The notes: a model not told the origin generated them from the sequence alone. DNA of 46,278 bases from Burkholderiales bacterium (GCA_016196925.1 JACPWS010000024.1:1-46278); one strand, 5' to 3'; positions 25,738 through 35,070 are shown, numbered from the stretch's first letter. Made by a program: numbers and translations.

Positions 25738-26771
25738 CTTTTGGTGGGAAAATGCAAGTGAACTTCGAAGCTGCCATCGCTGGCGCCATAACTAATTTGT
25801 GCTTCGATATCATAAAGCAAAGTCAGACGCTGACGGATATTTTCCAGCGCCAGATGATTCCCGCCGGGCAAACTGACGTCGGCATGATAGGGATTGACGA
25901 TGCCGATCTCGATTTTATCGAGATTGCGCTTCAACTCTATGCGGATGGTCGCCGCCGACAGCGCAGGTTCAACCCCGTAATGCACCGCGTTTTCCAGTAA
26001 AGGCTGCAGCAACAGCGAGGGAATTTGTATCTGCCCCAAATCCTCGGGACTCAGCTTATCGATGCGCCAGCTCACTTGCAAACGATCGCCGAGCCGTATT
26101 TTCTCTATCGCCAGATATTGTTCGCACAGGCGTAGCTCTTCGCTAAGGGTGGTCATGTTGCGGGTATCGCGCATCAAGACCCGGAACAGATCGGCCAGAT
26201 CTTCCAGCACCGTCTCGGCCCGGCGCGGATCGCTGCGTATCAGGGAAAGCACGGCATTCAGGCTATTGAATAGAAAATGCGGCCGGATTCTGGCTTGCAA
26301 GGCTTGCAGGCGAGCCTCGCCCAAGGCCGGCGAATAAGCCCTGGTACGCAATTCAAAATACTGTTGAAAAAAAGCGCCGAACAGCAAACACAGCAAGACG
26401 ACGAACAAGCTGTCCAGACGCGGGAAGCTGGAGACAAACCATTCCATTCCGCCCAGCACACCGAGCAAGGCGGCGGCAATCAGGCCGGGCACCGCAGCGC
26501 ACAGCAAACGCTGCAACAGCACAGACATGGGCTGGCGATATGCCACGCGACGCAAACCGCATAAAGTCAGCAAGGACAGCAGGCTGATCATTTCCACCAG
26601 CATGGCGACCTCGATGAAGTCTGCCAATCCTTGCCGCCAGCCTTGTCCACGCGCCCAGACGCCGAGCAATACCACCAGGTTCACGCCGCTCAGCACGCGA
26701 AAAACCACGCCGATATTGCAACAGTCGGGTATCAAAGGTTCGTTTTTTATCGGTGCGCTGCGGTTCGGCAT
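25734..26771 (-). CDS. algZ: AlgZ/FimS-type sensor histidine kinase
   Basis: This is a LytS-like kinase of 345 residues. The N-terminal half has four hydrophobic segments (about 20-40, 50-72, 84-104 and 115-135). A histidine kinase core follows with the phospho-acceptor in RIRPHFLFNSLNAVLSLIR (near 175). ATP-binding boxes are LLLQPLLENAVHYGVEP and NHLALENIRQRLTLLYD. The glycine-rich box is reduced: IVNPYHADVSLPGGN stands where classical kinases have DNGxG, as is common in AlgZ/FimS. It is divergent from argH with 90 bases between starts, the same arrangement as in Pseudomonas. Confidence 0.87.
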   Translation of the reverse strand: MPNRSAPIKNEPLIPDCCNIGVVFRVLSGVNLVVLLGVWARGQGWRQGLADFIEVAMLVEMISLLSLLTLCGLRRVAYRQPMSVLLQRLLCAAVPGLIAAALLGVLGGMEWFVSSFPRLDSLFVVLLCLLFGAFFQQYFELRTRAYSPALGEARLQALQARIRPHFLFNSLNAVLSLIRSDPRRAETVLEDLADLFRVLMRDTRNMTTLSEELRLCEQYLAIEKIRLGDRLQVSWRIDKLSPEDLGQIQIPSLLLQPLLENAVHYGVEPALSAATIRIELKRNLDKIEIGIVNPYHADVSLPGGNHLALENIRQRLTLLYDIEAQISYGASDGSFEVHLHFPTKR

Positions 26772-26861
26772 GGTCTAAGGCTCGGGCAAAAGCGGCCCGG
26801 TGTTTTATAATCGGTGGAAAATCCATTGAAAACCGCGGCTTTAACGGCATTCTTATTCATT

Positions 26862-28256
26862 ATGACATCACAATTCTCCAAAAAAAGCGAGGCATGGTCC
26901 GCTCGTTTCTCAGAACCGGTCTCCGATCTGGTCAAACGCTATACTGCCTCCGTGTTTTTTGACAAGCGCATGGCAGTCTTCGATATCCAGGGCTCGTTGG
27001 CGCATGCCGAGATGCTGACCGCGCAAAATATCATCACGGCGCAAGACTATGCCGACATTCAGCGCGGCATGGTGCAGATTCAGGAAGAAATCGAATCCGG
27101 TCAATTCGAATGGCTGCTCGATCTGGAAGACGTGCATCTGAATATAGAAAAGCGCCTGACCGAACTGGTCGGCGATGCCGGCAAGCGCCTGCATACCGGG
27201 CGTTCGCGCAACGACCAGGTGGCGACCGATATCCGCCTCTACCTGCGCGCCGCCATAGACAATATCGTCGTTCTGCTGACGGCGCTGCGCTCTGCCCTGC
27301 TCGATCTGGCCGAAAAAAATGCCGACACGATCTTGCCCGGCTTCACCCATATGCAAGTCGCACAACCGATCACTTTCGGCCACCACATTCTGGCCTATGT
27401 GGAGATGTTCAGCCGCGACACCGAACGCATGCAGGATTGCCGCAAACGCGTCAACCGCCTGCCGCTGGGCGCCGCGGCGCTGGCCGGCACCACCTTCCCT
27501 ATCGACCGCGAACGCGTCGCCAAAACTCTGGACTTCGATGAAGTGTGCAGCAATTCACTGGACGCCGTTTCCGACCGCGATTTTGCGATCGAATTCTGCG
27601 CCGCCGCCGCACTGGTGATGACGCATATCTCGCGCATGTCGGAAGAACTGGTGATCTGGATGAGTCCGCGCGTCGGCTTCATCGACATCGCCGACCGCTT
27701 CTGCACCGGCTCGTCCATCATGCCGCAAAAGAAAAACCCCGACGTGCCGGAACTGGCGCGCGGCAAGACCGGCCGCGTCAACGGCCATCTGATCGCCTTG
27801 CTGACTTTGATGAAAGGCCAGCCGCTGGCCTACAACAAGGATAATCAGGAAGACAAAGAACCTCTGTTCGACACCGCCGATACCGTGATCGATACCCTGC
27901 GCATCTTCGCCGACATGGCCGGCGGCATCAGCGTCAAGCCGGAAGCGATGCGCGCCGCAGCCCTGCAGGGCTATGCCACCGCCACCGACCTGGCCGATTA
28001 TCTGGTCAAGAAAGGCTTGCCTTTCCGCGATGCGCACGAAGCGGTGGCGCTGGCGGTTCGCCATTGCGTGGAGCAAGGGTGCGACCTGAGCGATATGTCG
28101 CTGGAACAGTTGCAAGCGTTCTCCACTCTGGTCGGCGCCGATGTCTTTGAAGTATTGACGCTGGAAGGCTCGGTTGCTGCGCGCAACCATATCGGCGGCA
28201 CCGCTCCGCAACAAGTGCGGCTGGCGATCACCAGGGCGCGCGCCAAACTGAACTAA
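26862..28256 (+). CDS. argH: Argininosuccinate lyase
   Basis: ArgH splits argininosuccinate to arginine and fumarate, the last step of arginine synthesis. The 464-residue protein begins [20 protein letters not shown]. Superfamily regions are [59 protein letters not shown] and the flexible signature loop [23 protein letters not shown] near residue 285, which carries the catalytic serine. The ATG at 26862 is chosen; an upstream in-frame ATG at 26814 would add 16 hydrophobic residues not seen in the family. It is divergent from the algZ-algR pair. Confidence 0.97.
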   Translation: MTSQFSKKSEAWSARFSEPVSDLVKRYTASVFFDKRMAVFDIQGSLAHAEMLTAQNIITAQDYADIQRGMVQIQEEIESGQFEWLLDLEDVHLNIEKRLTELVGDAGKRLHTGRSRNDQVATDIRLYLRAAIDNIVVLLTALRSALLDLAEKNADTILPGFTHMQVAQPITFGHHILAYVEMFSRDTERMQDCRKRVNRLPLGAAALAGTTFPIDRERVAKTLDFDEVCSNSLDAVSDRDFAIEFCAAAALVMTHISRMSEELVIWMSPRVGFIDIADRFCTGSSIMPQKKNPDVPELARGKTGRVNGHLIALLTLMKGQPLAYNKDNQEDKEPLFDTADTVIDTLRIFADMAGGISVKPEAMRAAALQGYATATDLADYLVKKGLPFRDAHEAVALAVRHCVEQGCDLSDMSLEQLQAFSTLVGADVFEVLTLEGSVAARNHIGGTAPQQVRLAITRARAKLN

Positions 28257-28644
28257 AAAAGTCCGCCCTCCCTCCGGCGCGGTCCGCTCATGTGCGGGCC
28301 GCACCCTGTTGCCACTCCCCGCTTCCCGCCCCGCCTTATTGAGTCGGCAAGAAAATAGTTTTATTTTTCTTGCCGCCGTTCTCACCCTCTCCCGCTTGCG
28401 TGAGAGGGCCGGGGTGAGGGGAGTCGGCTCCATCTATTCAATTGCCGACTCTATAGCTCCGGTGTTTTCACGTACGTAGAACTACTCGAACTGTCTCTTT
28501 CCCCAACAAAAAGCCTTTTTTCAACATGCGTAACGCCCTGTTCCGGCGGCGAAATGTCTTATACTTTCCCTCAACACAATAAGGAGCAAGAAGGAAGTCC
28601 TTCCTTACTCGCCCCAACCATTCCGTTATACATGGAGACAAAGA
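28257..28644. other. 388-base intergenic region with nested palindromes
   Basis: No gene is seen here. After the argH stop there is a GC-rich hairpin (GCGGTCCGC-TCAT-GTGCGGGCCGC, about 28281-28303). Next is a 10-base stem GGCAAGAAAA/TTTTCTTGCC (28346-28355 and 28365-28374). Then a hairpin-forming stretch begins CTCACCCTCTCCC (28381) and ends GGGGTGAG. Outer arms GAGTCGGCA (28341-28349) and TGCCGACTC (28443-28451) enclose the last two. The remaining 190 bases must hold the dctQ promoter; I see GGAGACAAAGA as its ribosome site. Confidence 0.65.
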
Positions 28645-29229
28645 ATGACATTTTTCATCTCGCTATCGAAACTCATCGATGCGCTCAACGAAAAGATAGG
28701 GCAACTCGTCAGCTGGGCATTGCTGGCGGCCGTCCTGATCTGTACCGGCAATGCCCTGATGCGCTACACCGTCAACATCAGTTCGAACGGCTGGCTGGAA
28801 ATTCAGTGGTATCTGTTTTCCGCCATATTCTTACTGGGGGCTTCCGCGACTTTGCGCAGGAACGAACACGTCAGAATCGATGTCGTGGCCGGCCGCTTTT
28901 CCAAACGCACCCAGGTCATGATAGATATTTTCGGCTTCCTGTTTTTCCTGCTGCCGATGGCGGGGCTGATTTTGTATTTTGCCGTCCCGTACGCACTGGA
29001 ATCCATACGCAATCAGGAAATGTCGAGCAATGCCGGCGGCCTGATCGTCTGGCCGGCGAAACTGTTGATACCGCTGGGTTTTTTCCTGCTGACTTTGCAA
29101 GGCGTCTCTGAACTGATTAAACGTATCGGCTTTTTGCTCGGCCTGGTCGACGCCAGCGCCTTTGAAAAACACGTCGCCACCCCGGAAGAAGAAATCGAAG
29201 CGATTAAAAACGCTAACAAGCTCAAATAA
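28645..29229 (+). CDS. dctQ: TRAP transporter small membrane subunit (DctQ-like)
   Basis: This is the small permease of a tripartite ATP-independent periplasmic transporter. The 194-residue protein has four hydrophobic segments, including IGQLVSWALLAAVLICTGNALMRYTV and LEIQWYLFSAIFLLGASATLRRNEHVRIDVV. The second is the DctQ signature region, with Trp in the amphipathic turn and RxxxHVRID. A polar C-terminal tail (EEEIEAIKNANKLK) follows. A ribosome site GGAGAC lies before the ATG. dctM follows 18 bases later, so the two form an operon. The binding protein gene is convergent downstream. Confidence 0.93.
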   Translation: MTFFISLSKLIDALNEKIGQLVSWALLAAVLICTGNALMRYTVNISSNGWLEIQWYLFSAIFLLGASATLRRNEHVRIDVVAGRFSKRTQVMIDIFGFLFFLLPMAGLILYFAVPYALESIRNQEMSSNAGGLIVWPAKLLIPLGFFLLTLQGVSELIKRIGFLLGLVDASAFEKHVATPEEEIEAIKNANKLK

Positions 29230-29247
29230 TAAAAGCGGAGACGGAAA

Positions 29248-30918
29248 ATGATCGAATTCCTCATCGCGAATATGGCCCCCATCATGTTCGCCACCCTGGT
29301 CTTGTTCTTGCTGTCGGGCTTTCCGGTAGCCTTTTCTCTGGCCGCCAACGGTTTGTTCTTCGGCTTTCTGGGCATACAATTCGGACTGATCAAGCCTGAA
29401 CTGTTGCAGGCATTGCCGAATCGCATCTTCGGCATCATGTCCAATGATACCCTGCTGGCGATTCCCTTCTTTACTTTCATGGGACTGATACTCGAGCGAT
29501 CCGGCATGGCCGAGGATTTGCTCGACACCATAGGCCAGCTATTCGGCCCCTTGCGCGGCGGCGTGGCATATGCCGTCGTCTTCGTCGGCGCCTTGCTGGC
29601 GGCCACCACCGGCGTAGTTGCCGCTTCCGTCATTTCCATGGGCCTGATTTCTTTGCCGGTCATGCTGCGCTACGGCTACGATAAAAAAGTCGCTTCCGGC
29701 GTGATTGCGGCATCCGGCACGCTGGCGCAAATCATCCCGCCCTCGCTGGTATTGATCGTGATGGCGGATCAATTAGGCCGCTCGGTCGGCGATATGTATC
29801 AGGCCGCTTTTACTCCCGGCTTGGTGCTGACCGTGATGTATGCCGGCTACATCCTGATCGTTTCCATCGTCAAACCACATTGGGTTCCCGCGCTACCGCC
29901 GGAAGCCCGCAACCTGCGCCAGCCCAACGGCGACAGCGGCGTCCGCTCTCTGCTGGCCCTGATCGCCATCAGTATCGGGGGCAGCTTTGCCTATGCTAAG
30001 TACTACGCCATCGGTCATCCGGACGCGCCCGCCGATGAAATCGGCATCTATTCCGCGGGCGTAGGCATCGCAGGCGCATTTATACTGGCGCTGATCAACC
30101 GCAAGTTGAAAATCGGCCTGCTGTCGCGCATGGCCGAACAAGTGGTGTTTGTGCTGATCCCGCCACTGGCGCTGATCTTCCTGGTGCTGGGCACGATCTT
30201 CATCGGCATCGCCACCCCGACCGAGGGCGGCGGCATGGGTGCGTTCGGCGCCATGCTACTGGCGATGCTGAATCGCCGCCTGTCCTTGGATCTGACCAGA
30301 CAAGCGATGGCTTCGACTTCGCGCCTGTCCTGCTTCGTGATTTTCATCCTGATCGGCTCCACCGTATTTTCGCTGGTATTCCGCGGCGTCAACGGCGACT
30401 TGTGGGTGGAGCATTTGCTGACCTCGCTGCCAGGCGGCAATACCGGCTTCCTGATCGTGGTCAACATCATGTTCTTTGTGCTGGCCTTCTTCCTCGATTT
30501 CTTCGAGCTGGCCTTCATCCTGGTGCCGCTGGTCGGCCCGGTGGCGGACAAGATGGGGATAGACCTGATCTGGTTCGGCGTATTGCTGGGCGTGAATATG
30601 CAAACCTCGTTCATGCATCCGCCTTTCGGCTTCGCCTTGTTTTACCTGCGCTCGGTCGCGCCGAAAGAAGTCAAAACCTCGGACATCTACTGGGGCGCGA
30701 TCCCGTTTGTGGTGGCCCAGATTGTCATGGTAGCCCTGATTATCGGCTTCCCCAGCATCGTTTCGGTGGACAAGAAGGCGGATATGAAAGAAGACGTCAA
30801 ATTACACATAGACATCCCGGCGGACAATGCCGAGCCTCTGAATTTGCCGCCCGGCAGCGATAAGCCCGACGATCAAAACCAGGACGATACGCCTGCGCCA
30901 AAATTTACTCAGCAATGA
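29248..30918 (+). CDS. dctM: TRAP transporter large membrane subunit (DctM-like), extended form
   Basis: This is the large permease of the TRAP transporter. At 556 residues it exceeds the common 425-440, through a central insert around 215-300 (EARNLRQPNGDSGVRS...) that carries an extra membrane segment, and a soluble acidic C-terminal tail of about 50 residues (VDKKADMKEDVKLHIDIP...). Typical stretches are GFPVAFSLAANGLFFGFLG, IPFFTFMGLILERSGMAEDLL, ATTGVVAASVISMGLISLPVMLRYGYDKKVASGVIAASGTLAQIIPPSLVLIVM and GTIFIGIATPTEGGGMGAFGAM. Extended forms of this kind are known among transporters for keto acids and related carboxylates. The gene follows dctQ closely and ends before a strong terminator. 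Confidence 0.93.
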   Translation: MIEFLIANMAPIMFATLVLFLLSGFPVAFSLAANGLFFGFLGIQFGLIKPELLQALPNRIFGIMSNDTLLAIPFFTFMGLILERSGMAEDLLDTIGQLFGPLRGGVAYAVVFVGALLAATTGVVAASVISMGLISLPVMLRYGYDKKVASGVIAASGTLAQIIPPSLVLIVMADQLGRSVGDMYQAAFTPGLVLTVMYAGYILIVSIVKPHWVPALPPEARNLRQPNGDSGVRSLLALIAISIGGSFAYAKYYAIGHPDAPADEIGIYSAGVGIAGAFILALINRKLKIGLLSRMAEQVVFVLIPPLALIFLVLGTIFIGIATPTEGGGMGAFGAMLLAMLNRRLSLDLTRQAMASTSRLSCFVIFILIGSTVFSLVFRGVNGDLWVEHLLTSLPGGNTGFLIVVNIMFFVLAFFLDFFELAFILVPLVGPVADKMGIDLIWFGVLLGVNMQTSFMHPPFGFALFYLRSVAPKEVKTSDIYWGAIPFVVAQIVMVALIIGFPSIVSVDKKADMKEDVKLHIDIPADNAEPLNLPPGSDKPDDQNQDDTPAPKFTQQ

Positions 30919-30923
30919 GGCTT

Positions 30924-30958
30924 AAAACAAAAAACCCGCGCGAGCGGGTTTTTTGTTT
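30924..30958 (+). terminator. Strong rho-independent terminator after dctM
   Basis: The stem AAAACCCGC/GCGGGTTTT has loop GCGA and is followed by further T residues, with an A-rich run before it. It starts a few bases after the dctM stop. The symmetric A and T runs mean it could also work on the minus strand, behind the dctP-specific hairpin. Confidence 0.92.
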
Positions 30959-30984
30959 ATCGGTGGTGCGCCAGGGGTAGCTAT

Positions 30985-31010
30985 GAAAAAGCCGCACATT
31001 CAGTGCGGCT
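30985..31010 (-). terminator. Rho-independent terminator after dctP
   Basis: On the minus strand, arms AGCCGCAC and GTGCGGCT (30990-30997 and 31003-31010) form a stem with a five-base loop, followed by TTTTT. It lies 18 bases after the dctP stop. Confidence 0.85.
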
Positions 31011-31027
31011 CCCGGCCCCGCAGAAAA

Positions 31028-32113
31028 TTACTTCAATGAGCGCGCCATGTTGAAACGTGCGAACGATTGCTCAGCCACGTTAAACCATTGGCTCTGGTTA
31101 TTCCGGAACACGACCCAGTCCTCATACACTTTCTTGAATTTGGCATTCTTGGCGGCTTCTTCGGTAAAAGTTTCCTGCGCCGCTTTGAAACAGGCCTCCA
31201 TCACCGGTTGCGGGAAAGGTTTCAAGGCTATCTTGTTCTGCAACAAACGTCCGAGCGCAGGCGGGTTCTTGGCGTCGTATTTCGCTTGCATATCCAGATG
31301 CGCTTCCAGCGAAGCGACTTCAATCGCATGCTGGAACAGCTTGGGCAATTTATCCCATTCTTTTTTCCCGACGTAGAAAGACAGCTGGGCGCCGCCTTCC
31401 CACCAGCCCGGATAGTGATACACCTTGGCGACTTTGTAGAAGCCCAGTTTTTCATCGTCGTAAGGACCGACCCACTCGGCCGCATCTATCGTGCCTTTTT
31501 CGAGCGCGGGATAGATGTCGCCGCCGGCGATCTGTTGCGGCACGGTACCGAGTTTGGTCAACACTTTACCGGCAAAACCGCCTACGCGGAATTTCAAGCC
31601 CTTCAGGTCGTCGACGGTTTTGATTTCTTTACGGAACCAGCCGCCCATCTGGGTGCCGGTATTGCCACCCAGGAAGTTCACCACATTGTATTCGGCATAA
31701 AACTCGCGCATCAGCTTCATGCCGTTACCATGCATCATCCAGGCCGTCTGCTGGCGCGAAGTCATGCCGAACGGGACGGCGGTATCGAATGCGAAGGTCG
31801 CATCCTTGCCAAAATAATAGTAAGCCGCGGTGTGCCCCATTTCTACTGTACCGCTTTGCACTGCATCGAGAACTTGGGTACCAGGAACAATTTCACCACC
31901 GGCGAACGGACGGATATTGAATTTGCCATCGGTCAATTCCTTGACCCGATTACAAAACACGTCGGCAGCGCCATAAATCGTGTCCAGGCTTTTAGGGAAA
32001 CTCGATGCCAGGCGCCAGTTGACGGTCGGCAAGGACTGCGCTAAAGCCGGTGCCGCGACAGCGCCCACCGTTGCACCCACTGCTGCTTTTTTTAGAAAGG
32101 AACGACGTTCCAT
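31028..32113 (-). CDS. dctP: TRAP transporter solute-binding protein (DctP/TakP-like), Tat-exported
   Basis: This is the periplasmic binding protein of the TRAP system. The 361-residue product begins MERRSFLKKAAVGATVGAVAAPALAQ, a twin-arginine signal peptide (RRSFLKK, then AXA). The mature protein has the TRAP-binding fold: GTVEMGHTAAYYYFGKD, LKGLKFRVGGFAGKVL with the carboxylate-binding arginine in KFRVGG, and AAEWVGPYDDEKLGFYKVAKVYHYPGWWEGG. The last stretch resembles TakP, a 2-oxoacid-binding member. The ATG at 32113 follows GGAGACAGC; earlier starts add a non-signal extension. It is convergent with dctQM rather than in the same operon, so it has its own promoter. Confidence 0.92.
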   Translation of the reverse strand: MERRSFLKKAAVGATVGAVAAPALAQSLPTVNWRLASSFPKSLDTIYGAADVFCNRVKELTDGKFNIRPFAGGEIVPGTQVLDAVQSGTVEMGHTAAYYYFGKDATFAFDTAVPFGMTSRQQTAWMMHGNGMKLMREFYAEYNVVNFLGGNTGTQMGGWFRKEIKTVDDLKGLKFRVGGFAGKVLTKLGTVPQQIAGGDIYPALEKGTIDAAEWVGPYDDEKLGFYKVAKVYHYPGWWEGGAQLSFYVGKKEWDKLPKLFQHAIEVASLEAHLDMQAKYDAKNPPALGRLLQNKIALKPFPQPVMEACFKAAQETFTEEAAKNAKFKKVYEDWVVFRNNQSQWFNVAEQSFARFNMARSLK

Positions 32114-32424
32114 GCTGTCTCCAATATGAAAATATACCCGGATAGTTTTCCGTAAATAAGCGGTCGTTAACAAGCCGAACAAATCAGATTAATAACCGAA
32201 AATCATTCTATGGGTGCAACAGACAGCTCGCAATCAATGTTTATATTGCATTGCAGCAGCAAAAAGTGAAATCGCGACACCGGTATCTATCCAGTGCCGC
32301 GATCAAATGAAAAACATGAGGTAAATCAATTACTTAAAAAAAAACATCCCAAATCAGGGGGAGTCCGGCGGAATTCCGTCACCGTATTTCTACGTACGCC
32401 GTCTTACGACACTTTTGCACTTGC
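32114..32424. other. 311-base intergenic region upstream of dctP
   Basis: This region holds the dctP promoter and leader on its left and the 3' end of the pmbA transcript on its right. Apart from short palindromes such as GCGGAATTCCG near 32370, I see no clear terminator, operator or reading frame. Confidence 0.5.
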
Positions 32425-33777
32425 TCAACTGCCGGCCACCATCATGCTTTCGATTAAGACGGAGCCGGTTTGCTTGGTGCCGCGCACCAGGGTGTCGGTT
32501 CCCACCGCCACGATTTGCGTGAACATGTCGCGCATATTGCCGGCGATGGTGATTTCCTCCACCGGATACTGGATCTCGCCATGCTCCACCCAATAGCCGG
32601 ACGCGCCGCGCGAATAATCGCCGGTCACGTAATTGACGCCCTGTCCCATTAGTTCGGTCACCAGTAAGCCGGTGTCCATTTTTTTTAGCATGGCCTTGAA
32701 GTTATCCGTGCGTTTGCTCAGCGTCGAACTCAGGGTCAGATTATGCGAGCCGCCGGCGTTGCCCGTGGTTTGCATGCCCAGCTTGCGCGCCGAATAGCTG
32801 GACAGGAAATATCCCTGCAACACGCCGTTGTTGACGACCTCGCGTTTTTGCGTGCGGACGCCTTCATCGTCAAACGGCGACGATCCGACCGCGCCTATGA
32901 TGTGCGGGTCTTCCACGACCTGTATGTGCTCGGGAAATATCTGCGTGCCCAGGGAATCGAGCAAAAACGTGGATTTGCGGTACAAGGCACCGCCTGAAGT
33001 CGCCTGCACGAAAGAACCGAGCAAACCGGCCGCCAGCGGCGCCTCGAACAGTACCGGGCATTTGCGGGTATCGAGTTTGCGCGCATGCAGGCGCGCCAGC
33101 GCGCGCTCCGCCGCGTAACGGCCTATCTCTTCCGGCGACGCCAGTTTTTTTGCATTGCGCTGCGAAGAATACCAGTCGTCGCGTTGCATCCTGGCGCCCT
33201 TGCCGGCGATAGGCGCGACCGAAATCGTGTGGCGCGAAAACGGATAGCCGCCCATGAAGCCGCGCGAATTGGCCGCCACAAAATGCGATTGCTGGGCATG
33301 CACGCTCGCCCCCTCGCTATTGGTGATGCGCTTATCCACGGCGAAAGCGGCCGCTTCGGTACGCGTCGCCAGCGCTATGGCTTGCTCGGCATCAATCAGC
33401 CACGGATAAAACAATTTCAAATCACGCGGCTGCATTTCCAGCAAGTCGGTATCGGGCAGGCCGGCGCAATCGTCTTCGGCCGTGAACCTCGCGATGTTAT
33501 AGGCGGCGTCGACCGTATCGCGCAAAGCCTGCTCCGAAAAATCGGAAGTGCTGGCATTGCCGCGCTTTTGCCCCAGATAAACGGTGATACCTATGCCTTT
33601 GTCGCGGTTTTGCTCGATAGTCTCTACCTTGCCTTTGCGCACGCTGATCGCCAGACCGCCGCCTTCGCTGACTTCGACCGCCGCGTCAGATGCACCTTTT
33701 TCACGGGCAAAACGCAACATATCCTGCGCTATCTGCTGCAATTGATCGTGGGAATGGGTAAATACAGGCTTGCTCAT
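32425..33777 (-). CDS. pmbA: PmbA/TldE family metalloprotease subunit
   Basis: PmbA (TldE) pairs with TldD to form a metallopeptidase that degrades unstructured peptides and matures microcins and the CcdA antitoxin. The 450-residue product has the N-terminal domain opening RFAREKGASDAAVEVSEGGGLAISVRKGKVETIEQNRDKGIGITVYLGQKRG. Central ITNSEGASVHAQQSHFVAANSRGF and the C-terminal VNYVTGDYSRGASGYWVEHGEIQYPVEEITIAGNM are family landmarks. It lacks the HEXXXH zinc site that marks TldD, as expected for TldE. The tldD gene is not in the window. It is divergent from darP across 81 bases. Confidence 0.95.
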   Translation of the reverse strand: MSKPVFTHSHDQLQQIAQDMLRFAREKGASDAAVEVSEGGGLAISVRKGKVETIEQNRDKGIGITVYLGQKRGNASTSDFSEQALRDTVDAAYNIARFTAEDDCAGLPDTDLLEMQPRDLKLFYPWLIDAEQAIALATRTEAAAFAVDKRITNSEGASVHAQQSHFVAANSRGFMGGYPFSRHTISVAPIAGKGARMQRDDWYSSQRNAKKLASPEEIGRYAAERALARLHARKLDTRKCPVLFEAPLAAGLLGSFVQATSGGALYRKSTFLLDSLGTQIFPEHIQVVEDPHIIGAVGSSPFDDEGVRTQKREVVNNGVLQGYFLSSYSARKLGMQTTGNAGGSHNLTLSSTLSKRTDNFKAMLKKMDTGLLVTELMGQGVNYVTGDYSRGASGYWVEHGEIQYPVEEITIAGNMRDMFTQIVAVGTDTLVRGTKQTGSVLIESMMVAGS

Positions 33778-33858
33778 AGATGAGGTTTCTTTGGAGGCTG
33801 GACTAAAACGGGTATCATAGCAGCCGTTTCATCAAGTTTATAGCAAAGGCGAAGAATT

Positions 33859-34455
33859 ATGCCAAATCCAAATCGTGGCTCCTGTGGCTACCAATCCAGT
33901 GAGTTCGAGCCAGAATATGACAGGCCGTCGAAATCGCAATTGAAGCGTGAAATGACCGCGCTGCAAAAGCTGGGCAAAGAACTGGTCGAGCAACCGCGCG
34001 ACCGCGTCAAGCGTGTACCGATGCCGGAAGACGTGCGCGACGCCATCCTCGAATGCCAGCAAATCACGAACCACGAAGGGCGCCGGCGTCAGATGCAGTT
34101 CGTAGGCAAGAAAATGCGTACGCTGGATGAAGAAGAAGTCGCCCTGATCCAGAAGACCATAGACAGCTGGAAAGGCGCCTCCAAGTCCGAAACGGCCGCC
34201 ATGCATGCGCTGGAACGCAAGCGCGACAAGCTGCTGGCGGATGACAACGCCCTGACCGAGCTGATGGCCGAGCATCCGGAACTTGATGTGCAGCAATTAC
34301 GCACCATGATACGCAACGCGCGCAAGGAACAAGCCGAGAACAAAGCGCCTAAGGCTTATCGCGAAATTTTCCAGCTCCTGAAACAACTGCAATCCAAAGC
34401 CAAGAGCCAGGATGAGGTTGAAGAAGACCTGGAAGATGAAGAAGACGATGAGTGA
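33859..34455 (+). CDS. darP: DarP (YjgA) dual-action ribosomal maturation protein
   Basis: DarP (YjgA, DUF615) binds late-stage 50S ribosomal particles and helps their maturation. The 198-residue sequence carries the family core SKSQLKREMTALQKLGKELVEQPRDRVKRVPMPEDVRDAILECQQITNHEGRRRQMQFVGKKMR. It ends in a long acidic tail (DEVEEDLEDEEDDE). It is highly charged and has no membrane segment. The mogA start overlaps its last eight bases, so mogA is translationally coupled. In many betaproteobacteria darP lies next to pmbA in this divergent order. Confidence 0.95.
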   Translation: MPNPNRGSCGYQSSEFEPEYDRPSKSQLKREMTALQKLGKELVEQPRDRVKRVPMPEDVRDAILECQQITNHEGRRRQMQFVGKKMRTLDEEEVALIQKTIDSWKGASKSETAAMHALERKRDKLLADDNALTELMAEHPELDVQQLRTMIRNARKEQAENKAPKAYREIFQLLKQLQSKAKSQDEVEEDLEDEEDDE

Positions 34456-35062
34456 GACTGAGCGCGCACTGCGCATAGGCCTGGTCTCGATTTCCGACCG
34501 CGCTTCGGCCGGCATTTACCAGGACCAGGGCTTGCCGGCTCTGCAGGAATGGTTCGGCGCGGCGCTGTCCACCCCCTGGAGCATGGAAACCCGCCTGATC
34601 CCCGATGAGCGCGCCGCAATAGAACAAGCGCTGATCAGCCTGGTGGACGAGGCGCGCTGCGACCTGGTGATCACCACCGGCGGCACCGGCCCGGCGCGGC
34701 GCGATGTGACGCCGGAAGCCACGCTGGCTGTCGCCAGCAAGGAAATGCCGGGCTTCGGCGAACAAATGCGCCAGATCAGCCTGAAGTTTGTGCCGACCGC
34801 GATCTTGTCGCGCCAGGTCGCGGTGATACGCGAAACCGCCGAGCACGCCGCCCTGATCCTGAACCTGCCCGGCCAGCCGAAATCGATCAAGGAAACGCTG
34901 GAAGGCTTGAAAGACGCCGACGGCCGGCAAGTGGTGGCCGGCATCTTCGCCGCCGTTCCGTATTGCATAGACCTGATAGGCGGACCATATATCGAGACGC
35001 ATGAAGCCGTGTGCAAGGCATTCCGGCCCAAATCGGCGATCCGGCAAAAACCCAACGCATAA
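34448..35062 (+). CDS. mogA: Molybdopterin adenylyltransferase
   Basis: MogA activates molybdopterin by adenylation before molybdenum insertion. From the ATG at 34448 it has 204 residues. The MoCF_biosynth domain shows RIGLVSISDRASAGIYQDQGLPAL, then the signature LVITTGGTGPARRDVTPEAT (near 76-95), and LNLPGQPKSIKETL (near 140). FAAVPYCIDLIGGPYIET near the C-terminus is typical of MogA rather than MoaB. The start overlaps darP by eight bases. The open frame extends 12 codons further upstream within darP, but the in-frame ATGAGTGAG start matches the family N-terminus. Confidence 0.95.
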   Translation: MSETERALRIGLVSISDRASAGIYQDQGLPALQEWFGAALSTPWSMETRLIPDERAAIEQALISLVDEARCDLVITTGGTGPARRDVTPEATLAVASKEMPGFGEQMRQISLKFVPTAILSRQVAVIRETAEHAALILNLPGQPKSIKETLEGLKDADGRQVVAGIFAAVPYCIDLIGGPYIETHEAVCKAFRPKSAIRQKPNA

Positions 35063-35070
35063 ACCTTTTT

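Noticed and set aside
28550..28644. Sigma-54 promoter ahead of dctQ
   Set aside because: TRAP and Dct systems are often NtrC-like controlled, but I find no GG-N10-GC pair with the expected flanks in this stretch.
32114..32182. Longer start for the TRAP binding protein
   Set aside because: The added 23 residues precede the twin-arginine signal and the ATG at 32113 has a good ribosome site.
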